From Rhodoplanes serenus (lineage in GTDB: Bacteria > Pseudomonadota > Alphaproteobacteria > Rhizobiales > Xanthobacteraceae), in assembly GCA_009720755.1 (NCBI GenBank), contig WNKV01000003.1:62001-126000 (forward strand): a DNA stretch of 64,000 nucleotides, in the 5' to 3' direction. Positions 53,287 to 62,120 of this stretch are shown piece after piece. The notes beneath the pieces were generated by a model that ran no database searches, was not told where the DNA came from, and saw only the letters and a program-made list of their open reading frames with translations. Each line of letters starts with the position of its first letter. Position 1 is the first letter of the stretch. Made by a program: the position numbers and the translations under genes.

Positions 53287-54093
53287 TCAGATCGGGCCGT
53301 AGCTCTGCACCAGGCTGCCGGCCACCAGATTCCAGCCGTCCACCAGGACGAAGAAGATCAGCTTGAACGGCAGCGAGATGACGGCCGGCGGCAGCATCAT
53401 CATGCCCATCGACATCAGCACCGAGGCGACCACGAGGTCGATGATCAGGAACGGCAGGAACAGGAGAAAGCCGATCTCGAAGGCCCGCTTCAGCTCGGAG
53501 ATCATGAAGGCCGGCACCAGGATGCGCAGCGACAGCTCCTCGGGAGTGGCCGGCGCCTGCTGGCGGGCCATGTCGACGAACAGCTTGAGGTCCTTCTCGC
53601 GAACGTTCTTGAGCATGAAGGCGCGGAACGGCTCGCTCGACCGCTCGAACGCCTGCTCGGGGGTGATCTCGTTGTTGACGAGCGGCCGCACGCCGACGTC
53701 CCAGGCCCGTTCGAAGGCCGGCCCCATCACGAACGCGGTGAGGAACAGGGCGAGCGAGATGATCACCGTGTTGGGGGGCGCCGTCGCGGTGCCGAGCGCG
53801 GTGCGCAGGAGCGACAGCACCACCACGATGCGGGTGAACGACGTCACCATCACCAGGATGGACGGCGCCAGCGACAGCACCGTCAGGAGCGCGATGAGCT
53901 GAATCACCCGCTCGGTGAGGCCGCCGCCCTGGCCGCCGAGATTGATGTTGATGTCCTGGGCGGCCGCCGGCCCGGCCGTCAGCACGGCAGCCGCCAGGGT
54001 GGCGACCACGGCGGTGGCCACCACGGCCTTTGTCGCTACCTCGGCCGCCACCGTCGCCAGACGAACGCGGCGGCCGTCCTGCGTGCGCGTCAC
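53287..54093 (-). CDS. fliP: Flagellar export-gate protein FliP
   Basis: Core of the type III export gate, inner membrane. The 268-residue precursor has a signal peptide (AAVLTAGPAAAQD) and the FliP signatures LLTVLSLAPSILVMVTSFTR and IVVVLSLLRTALGT, then LTAFVMGPAFERAWDVGVRP and FMISELKRAFEIGFLLFLPF. LIIDLVVASVLMSMGMMMLP closes the export-gate core. The start is GTG 54093, overlapping the fliO stop (GTGA), so the two are coupled; an ATG-started longer reading has no support. It ends 27 bases from the 53117-53260 repeat. Confidence 0.95.
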   Translation of the reverse strand: MTRTQDGRRVRLATVAAEVATKAVVATAVVATLAAAVLTAGPAAAQDININLGGQGGGLTERVIQLIALLTVLSLAPSILVMVTSFTRIVVVLSLLRTALGTATAPPNTVIISLALFLTAFVMGPAFERAWDVGVRPLVNNEITPEQAFERSSEPFRAFMLKNVREKDLKLFVDMARQQAPATPEELSLRILVPAFMISELKRAFEIGFLLFLPFLIIDLVVASVLMSMGMMMLPPAVISLPFKLIFFVLVDGWNLVAGSLVQSYGPI

Positions 54094-55409
54094 GGCTTCC
54101 CGGGGGCCCGCCCGAGCAGGTTCGCCATCTCCTCCTCGAGGCTCTCGTAGGGGGTCTTGGCGGGTTTGGCGTCGGCGGGCTTGGCGTCGGCCGAGCTGGT
54201 CTCGGCGTGCTCGCCCGGGCGCTCGTCCATCGGCCGCGGCTCGACAGGGGCCGGTTGTCCGGCCGCCTCGGTGGCCGGCGGCGTCGGAGCGGCGGCATGA
54301 TCGGGCTCGGCCGGGGCCGCGGCGGACGGGATCGCGGCGTGCGGGGCCGGCTCGGGCGACAGCGGCCGCGGGGCGATCGGGGTGCCGCGGCTGCTCGGCG
54401 CGCCGCCGCGCGGCTCGAGCGAGCTGCGCAGCGACGGCCGAGCCCGCGGGGCCGGCGGCACGAGGGGAGCCGGCTCCGGGGCGGCCAGCGTCGGCGAATC
54501 GGTGGTCGGCGATCGGCGCAGCGCGGCTTCGAGCTGCTCGGCCATGGCGGCGAGCTGGCGGTCGCTCGACTCCTCGGATGGGCTCGCGATCGGCGCAGTC
54601 GGGATCGGCGGCGCGCGCCGCGGCTCCAGCGGCCGCCGCAGGTCGGCGGGCCGGCGCGGCTCGGGCGCGCGCGGCTCGGGAATGCGTGCCTCGGGAATGC
54701 GCGGTTCGGACGACATCCGCGGCTCCGGGATGCGCGCCTCTGGCGCACGCGGCTCCGACATCCGGGGCTCCGACATCCGCGGTTCGGGGATGCGTGGCTC
54801 GGGGATACGCGGCTCCGGCATCCGCGGCTCGGGAATACGTGGCTCGGATACCCGAGGCTCCACCAGACGCGGATCGACGATCGGGGGCGGAGCACTGCGG
54901 GCGAACTCGGCCGCCAGGCCGGCGAGACGGTCGGCGGTATGGGGGCGGGGGCCCGGCTCCGGCTGGAGCGGCAGGTCCTCGGCGACCGGCGGCATCGGCA
55001 TCATGGGGCGCTCGCCGCCGCGGCCACGCGGCGGCTCCGGCGGCGTCGACCACAGGCCATTGTCGGCCGGCCGGCCAGTCGGTTCCAGGCGCGGCGCCGG
55101 CGCCTCGCGCATCGGCACGGCCGGTTGGCCGCGCACGATGTTGGCCTCGACCACCACGTCGGTGGGGCCGCCCAGCATGATCAGGTGCTCGACATTGTCA
55201 CGCCGCACCAGCACCAGCCGGCGCCGGCTGTCGACCGCCGTCGCCTCGATGACGCCGAGCCGCGCCTGCCGACCGCGGGCCGCCGCCGCACCGAGCGCGC
55301 CGGAGCCGAATCGCCGCACCAGCCACGCCACGCCGCCGATCAGCGCCAGAACGATCACGAAGGCGATGAAGAATTTCGCGGGAAGCGGCATCTCGCCGAC
55401 CATGGCCAT
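54090..55409 (-). CDS. fliO: Flagellar biosynthesis protein FliO with an expanded Pro/Glu/Arg repeat tail
   Basis: Single-pass membrane protein that helps FliP assemble. The FliO domain is the first 95 residues: membrane segment FFIAFVIVLALIGGVAWLVR (13-32), then RLGVIEATAVDSRRRLVLVR and HLIMLGGPTDVVVEANIV. The other 345 residues are cytoplasmic and low-complexity. They include about 15 copies of a five-residue unit of the type (I/M)(P/S)EPR at residues 177-253, followed by Pro/Ala-rich sequence. Typical FliO is 100-150 residues, so this one is unusually long. ATG 55409 has GGAGAAAGG upstream. Its stop overlaps the start of fliP. Confidence 0.9.
   Translation of the reverse strand: MAMVGEMPLPAKFFIAFVIVLALIGGVAWLVRRFGSGALGAAAARGRQARLGVIEATAVDSRRRLVLVRRDNVEHLIMLGGPTDVVVEANIVRGQPAVPMREAPAPRLEPTGRPADNGLWSTPPEPPRGRGGERPMMPMPPVAEDLPLQPEPGPRPHTADRLAGLAAEFARSAPPPIVDPRLVEPRVSEPRIPEPRMPEPRIPEPRIPEPRMSEPRMSEPRAPEARIPEPRMSSEPRIPEARIPEPRAPEPRRPADLRRPLEPRRAPPIPTAPIASPSEESSDRQLAAMAEQLEAALRRSPTTDSPTLAAPEPAPLVPPAPRARPSLRSSLEPRGGAPSSRGTPIAPRPLSPEPAPHAAIPSAAAPAEPDHAAAPTPPATEAAGQPAPVEPRPMDERPGEHAETSSADAKPADAKPAKTPYESLEEEMANLLGRAPGKP
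54650..54882 (-). repeat. 15-bp coding minisatellite within fliO
   Basis: About 15 near-copies of a 15-bp unit of the type CGG-ATG-CCG-GAG-CCG (minus strand) code the (I/M)(P/S)EPR repeats. Units differ mostly at the first two codons (Ile/Met/Ala/Val, Pro/Ser). The array is in frame, so copy-number change would alter length only. One unit (SSEPR) carries an extra codon. Confidence 0.85.
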
Positions 55410-55492
55410 TCATCCTTTCTCCGCTCCTGCCGCGTGAGCCGAGCCGATTCGTCGAAGGGTTAACGGGACGGGCAAAATCTGCCTCCCGCGTG

Positions 55493-55507
55493 TTGACGGT
55501 TTCTTAA
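55493..55507. promoter_or_regulatory. Near-consensus CtrA box upstream of fliO
   Basis: TTGACGGTTTCTTAA matches TTAA-N7-TTAA with one mismatch (TTGA for TTAA). It lies 83 bases upstream of the fliO start. A further isolated TTAA occurs at 55460-55463. Confidence 0.5.
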
Positions 55508-55597
55508 CACGAAAGGCAAGCGACGCCCACAACATACGGCAACCCGGCGGTTTTCCGGAAGCGGCAAGACCGTGGCGCCGGGATGGCGCCGGTGCGG

Positions 55598-55612
55598 TTA
55601 ACGCGCCGTTAA
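55598..55612. promoter_or_regulatory. CtrA box upstream of flgB
   Basis: TTAACGCGCCGTTAA is an exact TTAA-N7-TTAA CtrA box, and its right half extends to the half-site TTAACCAT (55609-55616). It ends 65 bases before the flgB ATG, a usual promoter distance, and heads the flgB-flgC-fliE-fliQ-fliR-flhB operon. Confidence 0.8.
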
Positions 55613-55677
55613 CCATGCGCTCGGCAATCTTTGCCGGGCGGCACCCGACGGTGGCGCGCCCGAGGCGGACGACCACG

Positions 55678-56064
55678 ATGGCGATCTCCGACATTCCGAT
55701 CTTCTCGATGCTGCGGACCCGGATGCAGTGGCATCAGGAGCGCCAGCGGCTGCTCGCCGAGAACGTCTCCAATGCGGACACGCCCGGCTTCCGGCCGACC
55801 GACCTCGCCCCGCCGTCCTACGAGCGGGCCGGGGGGACGGCTCCGGTGACGCTCGCCCGCACCGATGCGGCCCACATGGCCGGCCTCGGCGGCGGCCAGC
55901 AGTTCCGTGGCCGCGGCGAGCAGTTCGCGGTTCGCCCGGCCGGCAACGCGGTCCACCTCGAGGACGAGATGCTCAAGGTGGCCAACAACCAGATGGACTA
56001 CCAGGCGGCGACGCAGCTCTACGCACGCAGTCTGGCCTTGATCAAGACCGCGATCGGCAAGTGA
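55678..56064 (+). CDS. flgB: Flagellar proximal rod protein FlgB
   Basis: 128 residues, normal length. It starts ISDIPIFSMLRTRMQWHQER and has the rod signature LAENVSNADTPGFRPTDLAP. The C-terminus has LEDEMLKVANNQMDYQAATQ and LYARSLALIKTAIGK. The open frame reaches back to an ATG at 55615, but that overlaps the CtrA box and lacks family similarity. First gene of the flgB-flhB operon; flgC follows after 46 bases. Confidence 0.95.
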   Translation: MAISDIPIFSMLRTRMQWHQERQRLLAENVSNADTPGFRPTDLAPPSYERAGGTAPVTLARTDAAHMAGLGGGQQFRGRGEQFAVRPAGNAVHLEDEMLKVANNQMDYQAATQLYARSLALIKTAIGK

Positions 56065-56110
56065 TCCGGTCGAATGATCCGGTGCCGAGTGACCCGACCG
56101 AGGTGACGCC

Positions 56111-56521
56111 ATGGATTTCGTGAAATCGCTCGCGATCGCCGCCTCCGGGTTGCGGGCCCAGGCCGGCCGGATGCGGGTGCTCTCCGAGAACATCGCCAAT
56201 GCCGAGTCGACCGCGCCCCGCGCCGGGGTCGATCCCTACCGCCGGCGGGTGCCGACCTTCCGGTCCGAGCTCGATCGCAGCCTGGAGGCGCGCGTCGTCA
56301 CCATGGGGCCGGTGCGGACCGATTCGAGCGACTTCCGCACCAAGTACGAGCCCGGCCACCCGTCCGCCGACCCGGCCGGCAACGTCCGCTACCCGAATGT
56401 CAACTCGCTGATCGAGATGACCGACCTGCGCGAGGCCCAGCGCTCCTACGAGGCCAACGTCAACGTCATCGGGGCGACGCGCCGGATGATCCAGCGCACC
56501 CTCGACATCCTGCGCGCCTGA
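56111..56521 (+). CDS. flgC: Flagellar proximal rod protein FlgC
   Basis: 136 residues. It has the rod N-terminus KSLAIAASGLRAQAGRMRVL with SENIANAESTAPRAGVDPYR, and the C-terminal helix SLIEMTDLREAQRSYEANVN, as in FlgC proteins. It stands between flgB and fliE, with 17 bases to fliE. The start is ATG 56111. Confidence 0.96.
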   Translation: MDFVKSLAIAASGLRAQAGRMRVLSENIANAESTAPRAGVDPYRRRVPTFRSELDRSLEARVVTMGPVRTDSSDFRTKYEPGHPSADPAGNVRYPNVNSLIEMTDLREAQRSYEANVNVIGATRRMIQRTLDILRA

Positions 56522-56538
56522 TCCGAGGAGGACACGCC

Positions 56539-56862
56539 ATGGCCATTCCGGGGATCGCCGCCAACGCCTACGCGGCCACCGCCCGCCTCGCCACGCCGGG
56601 GGCCGGCATCGACCGCACCGTCGGCGATGCCGCCGCCGGCAAGAGCGGCGATTTCGGCGCCATGCTGCGCGACGTCGTCAACGACGTCGCGGCGGCCGGC
56701 CGCCGGTCCGACTCCCAGAGCCAGGCGATGGTGGCCGGCAAGGCCAACATCGTCGACGTGGTCACCGCCGTGGCCGAGACCGAGACCGCCATCCAGAGCC
56801 TCGTCTCGGTGCGCGACAAGGTGATCCAGGCTTACGAAGAGATCATGCGGATGACCATCTGA
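56539..56862 (+). CDS. fliE: Flagellar hook-basal body protein FliE
   Basis: Links the MS ring to the rod. 107 residues, with the FliE C-terminal pattern: SQAMVAGKANIVDVVTAVAE, then TAIQSLVSVRDKVIQAYEEI and MRMTI at the end. GGAGGA lies just before ATG 56539. It lies between flgC and fliQ in the expected order. Confidence 0.94.
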   Translation: MAIPGIAANAYAATARLATPGAGIDRTVGDAAAGKSGDFGAMLRDVVNDVAAAGRRSDSQSQAMVAGKANIVDVVTAVAETETAIQSLVSVRDKVIQAYEEIMRMTI

Positions 56863-56937
56863 CCGCGTCGGCCGCGGCGATCGGGCCGTCCGATCGCCGC
56901 CGCCGTGGGGCAGGGGACCGCGAGGGACTACACGCAG

Positions 56938-57201
56938 ATGACCGGGCCGGAAGTCCTCGACGTCGCACGCGACGCCATCATGACGCTCGTGCTGGTGTCG
57001 AGCCCGCTGATGCTGGTCGGCCTGGTGGTCGGCGTGGCGATCTCGCTGGTCCAGGCGCTCACCCAGATCCAGGAGATGACTCTGGTGTTCGTGCCGAAGA
57101 TCATCGCCATCTTCCTGGCGATGATTCTCGCCCTGCCGTTGATGGGCGATCTTCTCGCCGGCCACATGATGCGGATCGCCGCCAAGATCACCGGCGGCTG
57201 A
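56938..57201 (+). CDS. fliQ: Flagellar export-gate protein FliQ
   Basis: Two-segment inner-membrane subunit of the export gate. 87 residues from ATG 56938, the usual FliQ length: EVLDVARDAIMTLVLVSSPL, VGVAISLVQALTQIQEMTLV and FVPKIIAIFLAMILALPLMG. A GTG at 56905 would add 11 residues without family support. It is followed by fliR after 17 bases. Confidence 0.94.
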   Translation: MTGPEVLDVARDAIMTLVLVSSPLMLVGLVVGVAISLVQALTQIQEMTLVFVPKIIAIFLAMILALPLMGDLLAGHMMRIAAKITGG

Positions 57202-57218
57202 GCCGGCCGGAGGCGCGC

Positions 57219-57989
57219 ATGCGCATCGACCTGTCCTTCCTGCCGCCGCTCGCCGTCGCCTTCATGCTGATGTTCGCCCGCACCGGAACCATGGTGATGC
57301 TGCTGCCGGGCCTCGGCGAGCGCAGCGTGCCGGTGCGGATGCGGCTCACCGCCGCGCTGCTTCTGTGCGCCCTGGTGCTGCCGCTGCACCGCGACGCCTA
57401 TCAGGTGAATCTCGGCAGCTTCGGCCCGGTGATCGGCCTGCTGCTCGGCGAGATCCTGATCGGCGTCATGCTCGGCCTGACGGCGCGGCTGTGCCTGTCG
57501 GCCCTCCAGGTCACCGGCTCGATCGTCGCCCAGCAGCTCGGCTTCGGCTTCGTCACCACCATCGATCCGACCCAGGGCCAGCAGGGCGTGATCGTCGCCA
57601 ACTTCCTCACGCTCCTCGGCGTCGTGCTGATCTTCGCCACCGACCTGCACCACCTCGCCATCGCGGCGCTCGGCGACAGCTACGTGCTGTTCCGTCCCGG
57701 CGAGCTGCCGGCGACCGGCGACATGGCGGCCCTGATCACCCGGCTGATCGCCGGCGCCTTCTCGATCGGGGTGCAGATCTCGGCCCCGTTCCTGGTGTTC
57801 GGCCTCCTGTTCAATGTCGGGCTCGGGGTGCTGTCGCGGCTGATGCCGCAGATGCAGGTGTTCTTCGTGGCGATGCCGCTGTCGATCTTCGCCGGCCTGA
57901 TGATCTTCGTGGTCGTCGTCGGTGCCATGATGGCGACCTTCCTCGGCTATTTCGAAGGCGTGATGCATCTCATCGCGCCGCGTGCCTGA
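57219..57989 (+). CDS. fliR: Flagellar export-gate protein FliR
   Basis: 256-residue inner-membrane export-gate subunit with about six membrane segments. FliR features are FMLMFARTGTMVMLLPGLGE near the N-terminus, LLLGEILIGVMLGLTARLCL, QQLGFGFVTTIDPTQGQQGV, and LGVLSRLMPQMQVFFVAMPL near the end. The start is ATG 57219. It lies between fliQ and flhB with 18 bases to the latter. Confidence 0.95.
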   Translation: MRIDLSFLPPLAVAFMLMFARTGTMVMLLPGLGERSVPVRMRLTAALLLCALVLPLHRDAYQVNLGSFGPVIGLLLGEILIGVMLGLTARLCLSALQVTGSIVAQQLGFGFVTTIDPTQGQQGVIVANFLTLLGVVLIFATDLHHLAIAALGDSYVLFRPGELPATGDMAALITRLIAGAFSIGVQISAPFLVFGLLFNVGLGVLSRLMPQMQVFFVAMPLSIFAGLMIFVVVVGAMMATFLGYFEGVMHLIAPRA

Positions 57990-58007
57990 TCGCGGAGCGG
58001 GCGCGCC

Positions 58008-59075
58008 ATGGCCGAGGAACAGGACCAATCCGAGAAGACAGAGGACCCGACACAGCGAAGGCTGGATCAGGCCCTCGAGCACGGCGACGTCGTCAAGAGC
58101 CAGGAGGTCTCGACCTGGTTCGTGATCGGCGCCGCGACGCTGGCGCTGTCGGTGTTCGGCGGCTCGGCGAGCGCCTCGCTCACCACCACCATGCGGGGGC
58201 TGCTCGCCCAATCGTGGCAGATGCCGGTGGACGGCCGCGCGCTGGTGCGGCTGACCGAGCAATTGAGCCTCGAGGTGCTCGCCGCGGTGGCGATCCCGTT
58301 CCTGCTCCTGTTCCTGGCCGGGCTCGCCGGCAACGTCATCCAGCACCGGCTGGTGTGGTCGACCGAGAGCCTGTCGCCGAAGCTGTCCAAGATCTCGCCT
58401 GCGGCCGGCTTCAAGCGCCTGTTCTCGAAGCAGTCGCTCGCCAACTTCATCAAGGGAATCCTCAAGCTGGCGCTGGTCGGCACGGCCGTCTCGATGCTCC
58501 TCTGGCCCGAGCGCGACCGCCTGGAGGCGCTGGTGTCGACCGATCCGGCCGCCGTGCTGCCGGTCTCGCTCGCCCTCACGCTCAAGCTGCTCGGCGTCGT
58601 CATCGCCATCCTCACGGTGGTGGCGGCGGCCGACTACCTGTTCCAGTACCGCCAGTGGTACGAGCGGCAGAAGATGTCGCTCAAGGAGATCAAGGACGAG
58701 TTCAAGGAGACCGAGGGCGACCCCAAGATCAAGGCGCGCATCCGCCAGCTCCGCCAGAGCCGCGTCCGCAAGCGCATGATGGCGGCGGTGCCGGGCGCCA
58801 CCGTGGTGATCACCAACCCGACCCACTACGCGGTCGCCCTCAAGTACGAGGGCGGCATGAACGCGCCCCTGTGCGTCGCCAAGGGCGCCGACCGCATCGC
58901 CCTGAAGATCCGCGAGGTCGCCGCCGAGGCCGGCGTCCCGGTGGTGGAGAACCCGCCGCTCGCCCGCACCCTCTACGCCACCGTCGACATCGATCAGGAG
59001 ATCCCGCCCGAGCACTACAAGGCGGTCGCCGAGGTGGTGGGCTACGTCATGCGGCTCAAGAGGGCGTGGTCGTGA
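58008..59075 (+). CDS. flhB: Flagellar export substrate-switch protein FlhB
   Basis: 355-residue export-apparatus protein. The N-terminal motif EKTEDPTQRRLDQALEHGDV is followed by four membrane segments. The cytoplasmic domain carries the self-cleavage motif ITNPTHYAVALKYE (NPTH at residues 270-273), where cleavage between Asn and Pro switches secretion from rod/hook to filament. The end reads PVVENPPLARTLYATVDIDQ. The start is ATG 58008. It is the last gene of the operon, 118 bases before cckA. Confidence 0.97.
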   Translation: MAEEQDQSEKTEDPTQRRLDQALEHGDVVKSQEVSTWFVIGAATLALSVFGGSASASLTTTMRGLLAQSWQMPVDGRALVRLTEQLSLEVLAAVAIPFLLLFLAGLAGNVIQHRLVWSTESLSPKLSKISPAAGFKRLFSKQSLANFIKGILKLALVGTAVSMLLWPERDRLEALVSTDPAAVLPVSLALTLKLLGVVIAILTVVAAADYLFQYRQWYERQKMSLKEIKDEFKETEGDPKIKARIRQLRQSRVRKRMMAAVPGATVVITNPTHYAVALKYEGGMNAPLCVAKGADRIALKIREVAAEAGVPVVENPPLARTLYATVDIDQEIPPEHYKAVAEVVGYVMRLKRAWS

Positions 59076-59193
59076 GCCATCGCGGATCGCGCCGCAGCGC
59101 GGCATTCGCCGGCTCGTCGGCCCCCTCCCTTGTGAGGAATCGGGGACTCGGGCACAGATTGATTCGCAAGGTCGGGCGACGGAGCCTTATCCG

Positions 59194-61746
59194 ATGACGA
59201 CTCAGGACCTGACCGGGAAAGGCGGCTTGGACGTGTTTCCGGGCGGCGAGCGGCGAGGAAGCATCCGGTTCGTGCTGGCCATCGCGCTGGCCCTGATGGC
59301 CGCCGCCACCGGCCTTCTGTTCGTCGGCCGCGGCGAGGCGGAGCCCTATGTGCTCGGGCTGTTGGCCGTGCTCGGCATGGTGGGCGTGTTCTCGCTGCTC
59401 GCCACCGCGACCGGCATCCTGCGCTTCGCCGGCGGCGAGGCGAGCCCGATGTATCGCCGCGTCCTCGACGACGCCTTCGACGGCATCGTGGTCACCGACC
59501 CGAACGGGCGCGTGGTCTACGCCAATCCGGCCTATTGCCAGCTCGTCGACGCCGCCGACCTGAGCGACGTGCGGCCGGTGGAGCGGGTGTTCATCGGCGA
59601 CCCCGACGTGTCGGAGGCGGTCTACCGGCTGCTCAAGGCCGCCCGCGAGGGGCGCCGGCTCCAGGAGGAGGTGCGGGTCAACGGCTTCTCGGGCGAGCCG
59701 GCGCGCTGGCTCCAGATGCGGGTGCGGCCGCTCGGCCGCAGCGGTGCCGATGCCCGCCACACGGTGTGGACGGTCGCCGACGTGTCGCGCGAGCGCGAGC
59801 GGCAGGAGAACGTCTTCCAGGAGCTCCAGCACGCCATCGACTATCTCGACCATGCGCCGGCCGGCTTCTTCTCGGTCGACGGCACCGGGTCGGTCGGCTA
59901 CGTCAACGCGACGCTGGCCGAATGGCTCGATTACGATCTCGCCGAGGTCGGCTCCGGCGGTCTCCAGATCGCCGACATCGTGCCGGCCAACGGCGCCGCG
60001 CTCCTGACCGCGACCGCCTCGCAGCCCGGCCAGGTCAAGACCGAGGTGCTCGACCTCGACCTCAAGACCCGCAGCGGCAAGACCCTGCCGGTCCGGCTCT
60101 ACCACAAGGTCGCCTTCGGGGCCGACGGGGCGCCGGGCGCCTCGCGCACCCTGGTGCTCAACCGCGCCCGCACCGAGGGCGCCGATCCGCAGCGCGCCGC
60201 CGAGGTGCGCTTCATGCGGTTCTTCATCAACACCCCGATGGCGATCGCCACCGTCGACCGCGCCGGGCGGATCGCGCGCAACAACGGCCTGCTCGCCGGC
60301 ATGTTCCAGGGCGTGGTGGCGGCCGACGCGCGGCCGGAGGGGCGCTCGATCCTCGCCGTGGTGGCCGAGCGCGACCGGCCGGCCCTCGAAGCCGCGATCG
60401 TCAAGGCGGCCCGCGGGCAGGGCGATATCCCGCCGGTGGAAGCCGCGCTCGCCGGCGAGCAGGAGCGCTGGGCGCGCTTCTGGGTCACCGCCGTCGAGGA
60501 GGAGGGCGACCAGGAGGCCGCCATCGTCTACGCGCTGGAGACCACCGAGCAGCGGGCGCTCCAGAAGCAGGTCGATCAGGCCCAGAAGATGGACTCGGTC
60601 GGCAAGCTCGCCGGCGGCATCGCGCACGACTTCAACAACGTGCTCTCCGCCGTGATGATGGCGACCGACTTCCTGCTCAACGCCCACAAGCCGACCGATC
60701 CGTCCTTCCAGGACATCATGCAGATCAAGCAGAACGCCAACCGCGCCGCCGCCCTGGTGCGGCAGCTGCTGGCGTTCTCGCGGCGCCAGACGCTGCGGCC
60801 GCAGGTGCTCGATCTCGGCGAGGCGCTGTCCGACATCTCGATGCTGCTGCGCCGGCTGATCGGCGAGAAGGTGGCGCTCGACGTCCGTCACGGCCGTGAC
60901 CTGTGGCCCGTCAAGGCGGACCTCTCGCAGTTCGAGCAGGTGATCGTGAACCTCGCCGTGAACGCGCGGGACGCCATGCCGGACGGTGGCCGGTTAACGC
61001 TGCGCACCACCAACGTGCCCGAGATCGAGAGCCGCGCCTCCGCCCCCAAGGGCATGCCGCCCGGGGACTACGTGCTGATCGAGGTGACCGACACCGGCTC
61101 CGGCATCCCGCCCGAGATCATCGATCGCATCTTCGAGCCGTTCTTCTCCACCAAGGAGGTCGGCAAGGGCACCGGCCTCGGCCTGTCCACCGTCTACGGG
61201 ATCATCAAGCAGACCGGCGGCTACGTGTTCGTCGACTCGGAGATCGGCAGCGGCACCACCTTCCGCATCTACCTGCCGCGCCATGTGCCGACGCCGGAGG
61301 AGACCGAGGCGGCGGCGGCCTTGCTGGCTCCGGTTCAGGCCGGCTCCGGCGAGGCGCGCACCGCCGCGGCCGATCACACCGGGCAGGGCACCATCCTGCT
61401 GGTGGAGGACGAGGAGGGCCTGCGCGGCCTCAACGCCCGTGGCCTGGCGTCGCGCGGCTACACGGTGTGCGAGGCCGGCAACGGCGCCGAGGCGATCGAG
61501 CTGATCGACGCCGGCCAGAAGGTCGATCTCGTGGTCTCCGACGTGGTGATGCCCGAGATGGACGGGCCGACGCTGCTCAAGGAGCTGCGCAAGCGTCATC
61601 CCGACCTCAAGATCATCTTCGTCTCGGGCTACGCCGAGGAGGCGTTCGCCAAGAACCTGCCCGAGGGCGGCCAGTTCTCCTTCTTGGCGAAGCCGTTCAC
61701 GCTGAAGCAGCTCGTCGCCGCCGTGAAGGAGACGATGGCGAGCTGA
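59194..61746 (+). CDS. cckA: CckA-type hybrid histidine kinase / phosphatase
   Basis: Inner-membrane kinase that, through ChpT, controls phosphorylation of the cell-cycle regulator CtrA. The 850-residue product has two membrane segments (residues about 28-45 and 50-72) and PAS-like sensor regions (about 85-200, 215-330 and 340-440). A HisKA domain carries H478 in [20 protein letters not shown]. HATPase motifs follow ([48 protein letters not shown]). A C-terminal receiver has D783 in [13 protein letters not shown] and the lysine in [10 protein letters not shown]. This build, and the place after flhB, fit CckA. The start is ATG 59194. ChpT and CtrA genes are not in the window. Confidence 0.92.
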   Translation: MTTQDLTGKGGLDVFPGGERRGSIRFVLAIALALMAAATGLLFVGRGEAEPYVLGLLAVLGMVGVFSLLATATGILRFAGGEASPMYRRVLDDAFDGIVVTDPNGRVVYANPAYCQLVDAADLSDVRPVERVFIGDPDVSEAVYRLLKAAREGRRLQEEVRVNGFSGEPARWLQMRVRPLGRSGADARHTVWTVADVSRERERQENVFQELQHAIDYLDHAPAGFFSVDGTGSVGYVNATLAEWLDYDLAEVGSGGLQIADIVPANGAALLTATASQPGQVKTEVLDLDLKTRSGKTLPVRLYHKVAFGADGAPGASRTLVLNRARTEGADPQRAAEVRFMRFFINTPMAIATVDRAGRIARNNGLLAGMFQGVVAADARPEGRSILAVVAERDRPALEAAIVKAARGQGDIPPVEAALAGEQERWARFWVTAVEEEGDQEAAIVYALETTEQRALQKQVDQAQKMDSVGKLAGGIAHDFNNVLSAVMMATDFLLNAHKPTDPSFQDIMQIKQNANRAAALVRQLLAFSRRQTLRPQVLDLGEALSDISMLLRRLIGEKVALDVRHGRDLWPVKADLSQFEQVIVNLAVNARDAMPDGGRLTLRTTNVPEIESRASAPKGMPPGDYVLIEVTDTGSGIPPEIIDRIFEPFFSTKEVGKGTGLGLSTVYGIIKQTGGYVFVDSEIGSGTTFRIYLPRHVPTPEETEAAAALLAPVQAGSGEARTAAADHTGQGTILLVEDEEGLRGLNARGLASRGYTVCEAGNGAEAIELIDAGQKVDLVVSDVVMPEMDGPTLLKELRKRHPDLKIIFVSGYAEEAFAKNLPEGGQFSFLAKPFTLKQLVAAVKETMAS

Positions 61747-61807
61747 GCCTCACCTTTCACCCGCTCCCGGCGTGCGGCGAGGGGGTGGGGCTGCGGACCA
61801 GTCGGAC

Positions 61808-62011
61808 ATGAGCGACGATCGATCCTCCGGCGACGACCCGGATGACGCGGGAAACCCGCTGGTCGGCAACATCATGCTCGTCGGGATCGTCTTGCTGGTG
61901 ATCGGCGCCGGCTATTGGCTGGTCGACGCGCTCCTGGAGCAGCGCCGCCTCGACGACTGCGCCGCCCAGGGCCGGCGCGACTGCGGCCGCATCGTCGTGC
62001 CGCCGCGCTGA
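61808..62011 (+). CDS. Small conserved-type membrane protein with two C-terminal cysteines
   Basis: 67 residues: an acidic N-terminus (DDRSSGDDPDDAGNPLVG), one membrane segment (IMLVGIVLLVIGAGYWLVDA) and a short tail LLEQRRLDDCAAQGRRDCGR with two cysteines. The pattern of segment, DDC, GRRDC/N at the end resembles a small protein common in Hyphomicrobiales, of unknown role. ATG 61808 is chosen. It lies 61 bases after cckA. Confidence 0.75.
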   Translation: MSDDRSSGDDPDDAGNPLVGNIMLVGIVLLVIGAGYWLVDALLEQRRLDDCAAQGRRDCGRIVVPPR

Positions 62012-62120
62012 GCGCCGCCCCCGGTGACGCGGCGCCCCCTTGCGGCGCCGCGGCTCTTGCGTCGCGCGCCGCGAGCGTCGATACCTGTTCGGTCGTCGTT
62101 CGGGGGGCGTGCACGTCGCC

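Noticed and set aside
53287-55053. 588-residue frame that would give FliP a long N-terminal extension
   Set aside because: The extension is an out-of-frame reading of fliO; FliP starts at GTG 54093 with a signal peptide and a GTGA overlap.
61001-61008. TTAACG inside cckA
   Set aside because: An isolated TTAA within coding sequence with no second half at the right spacing.
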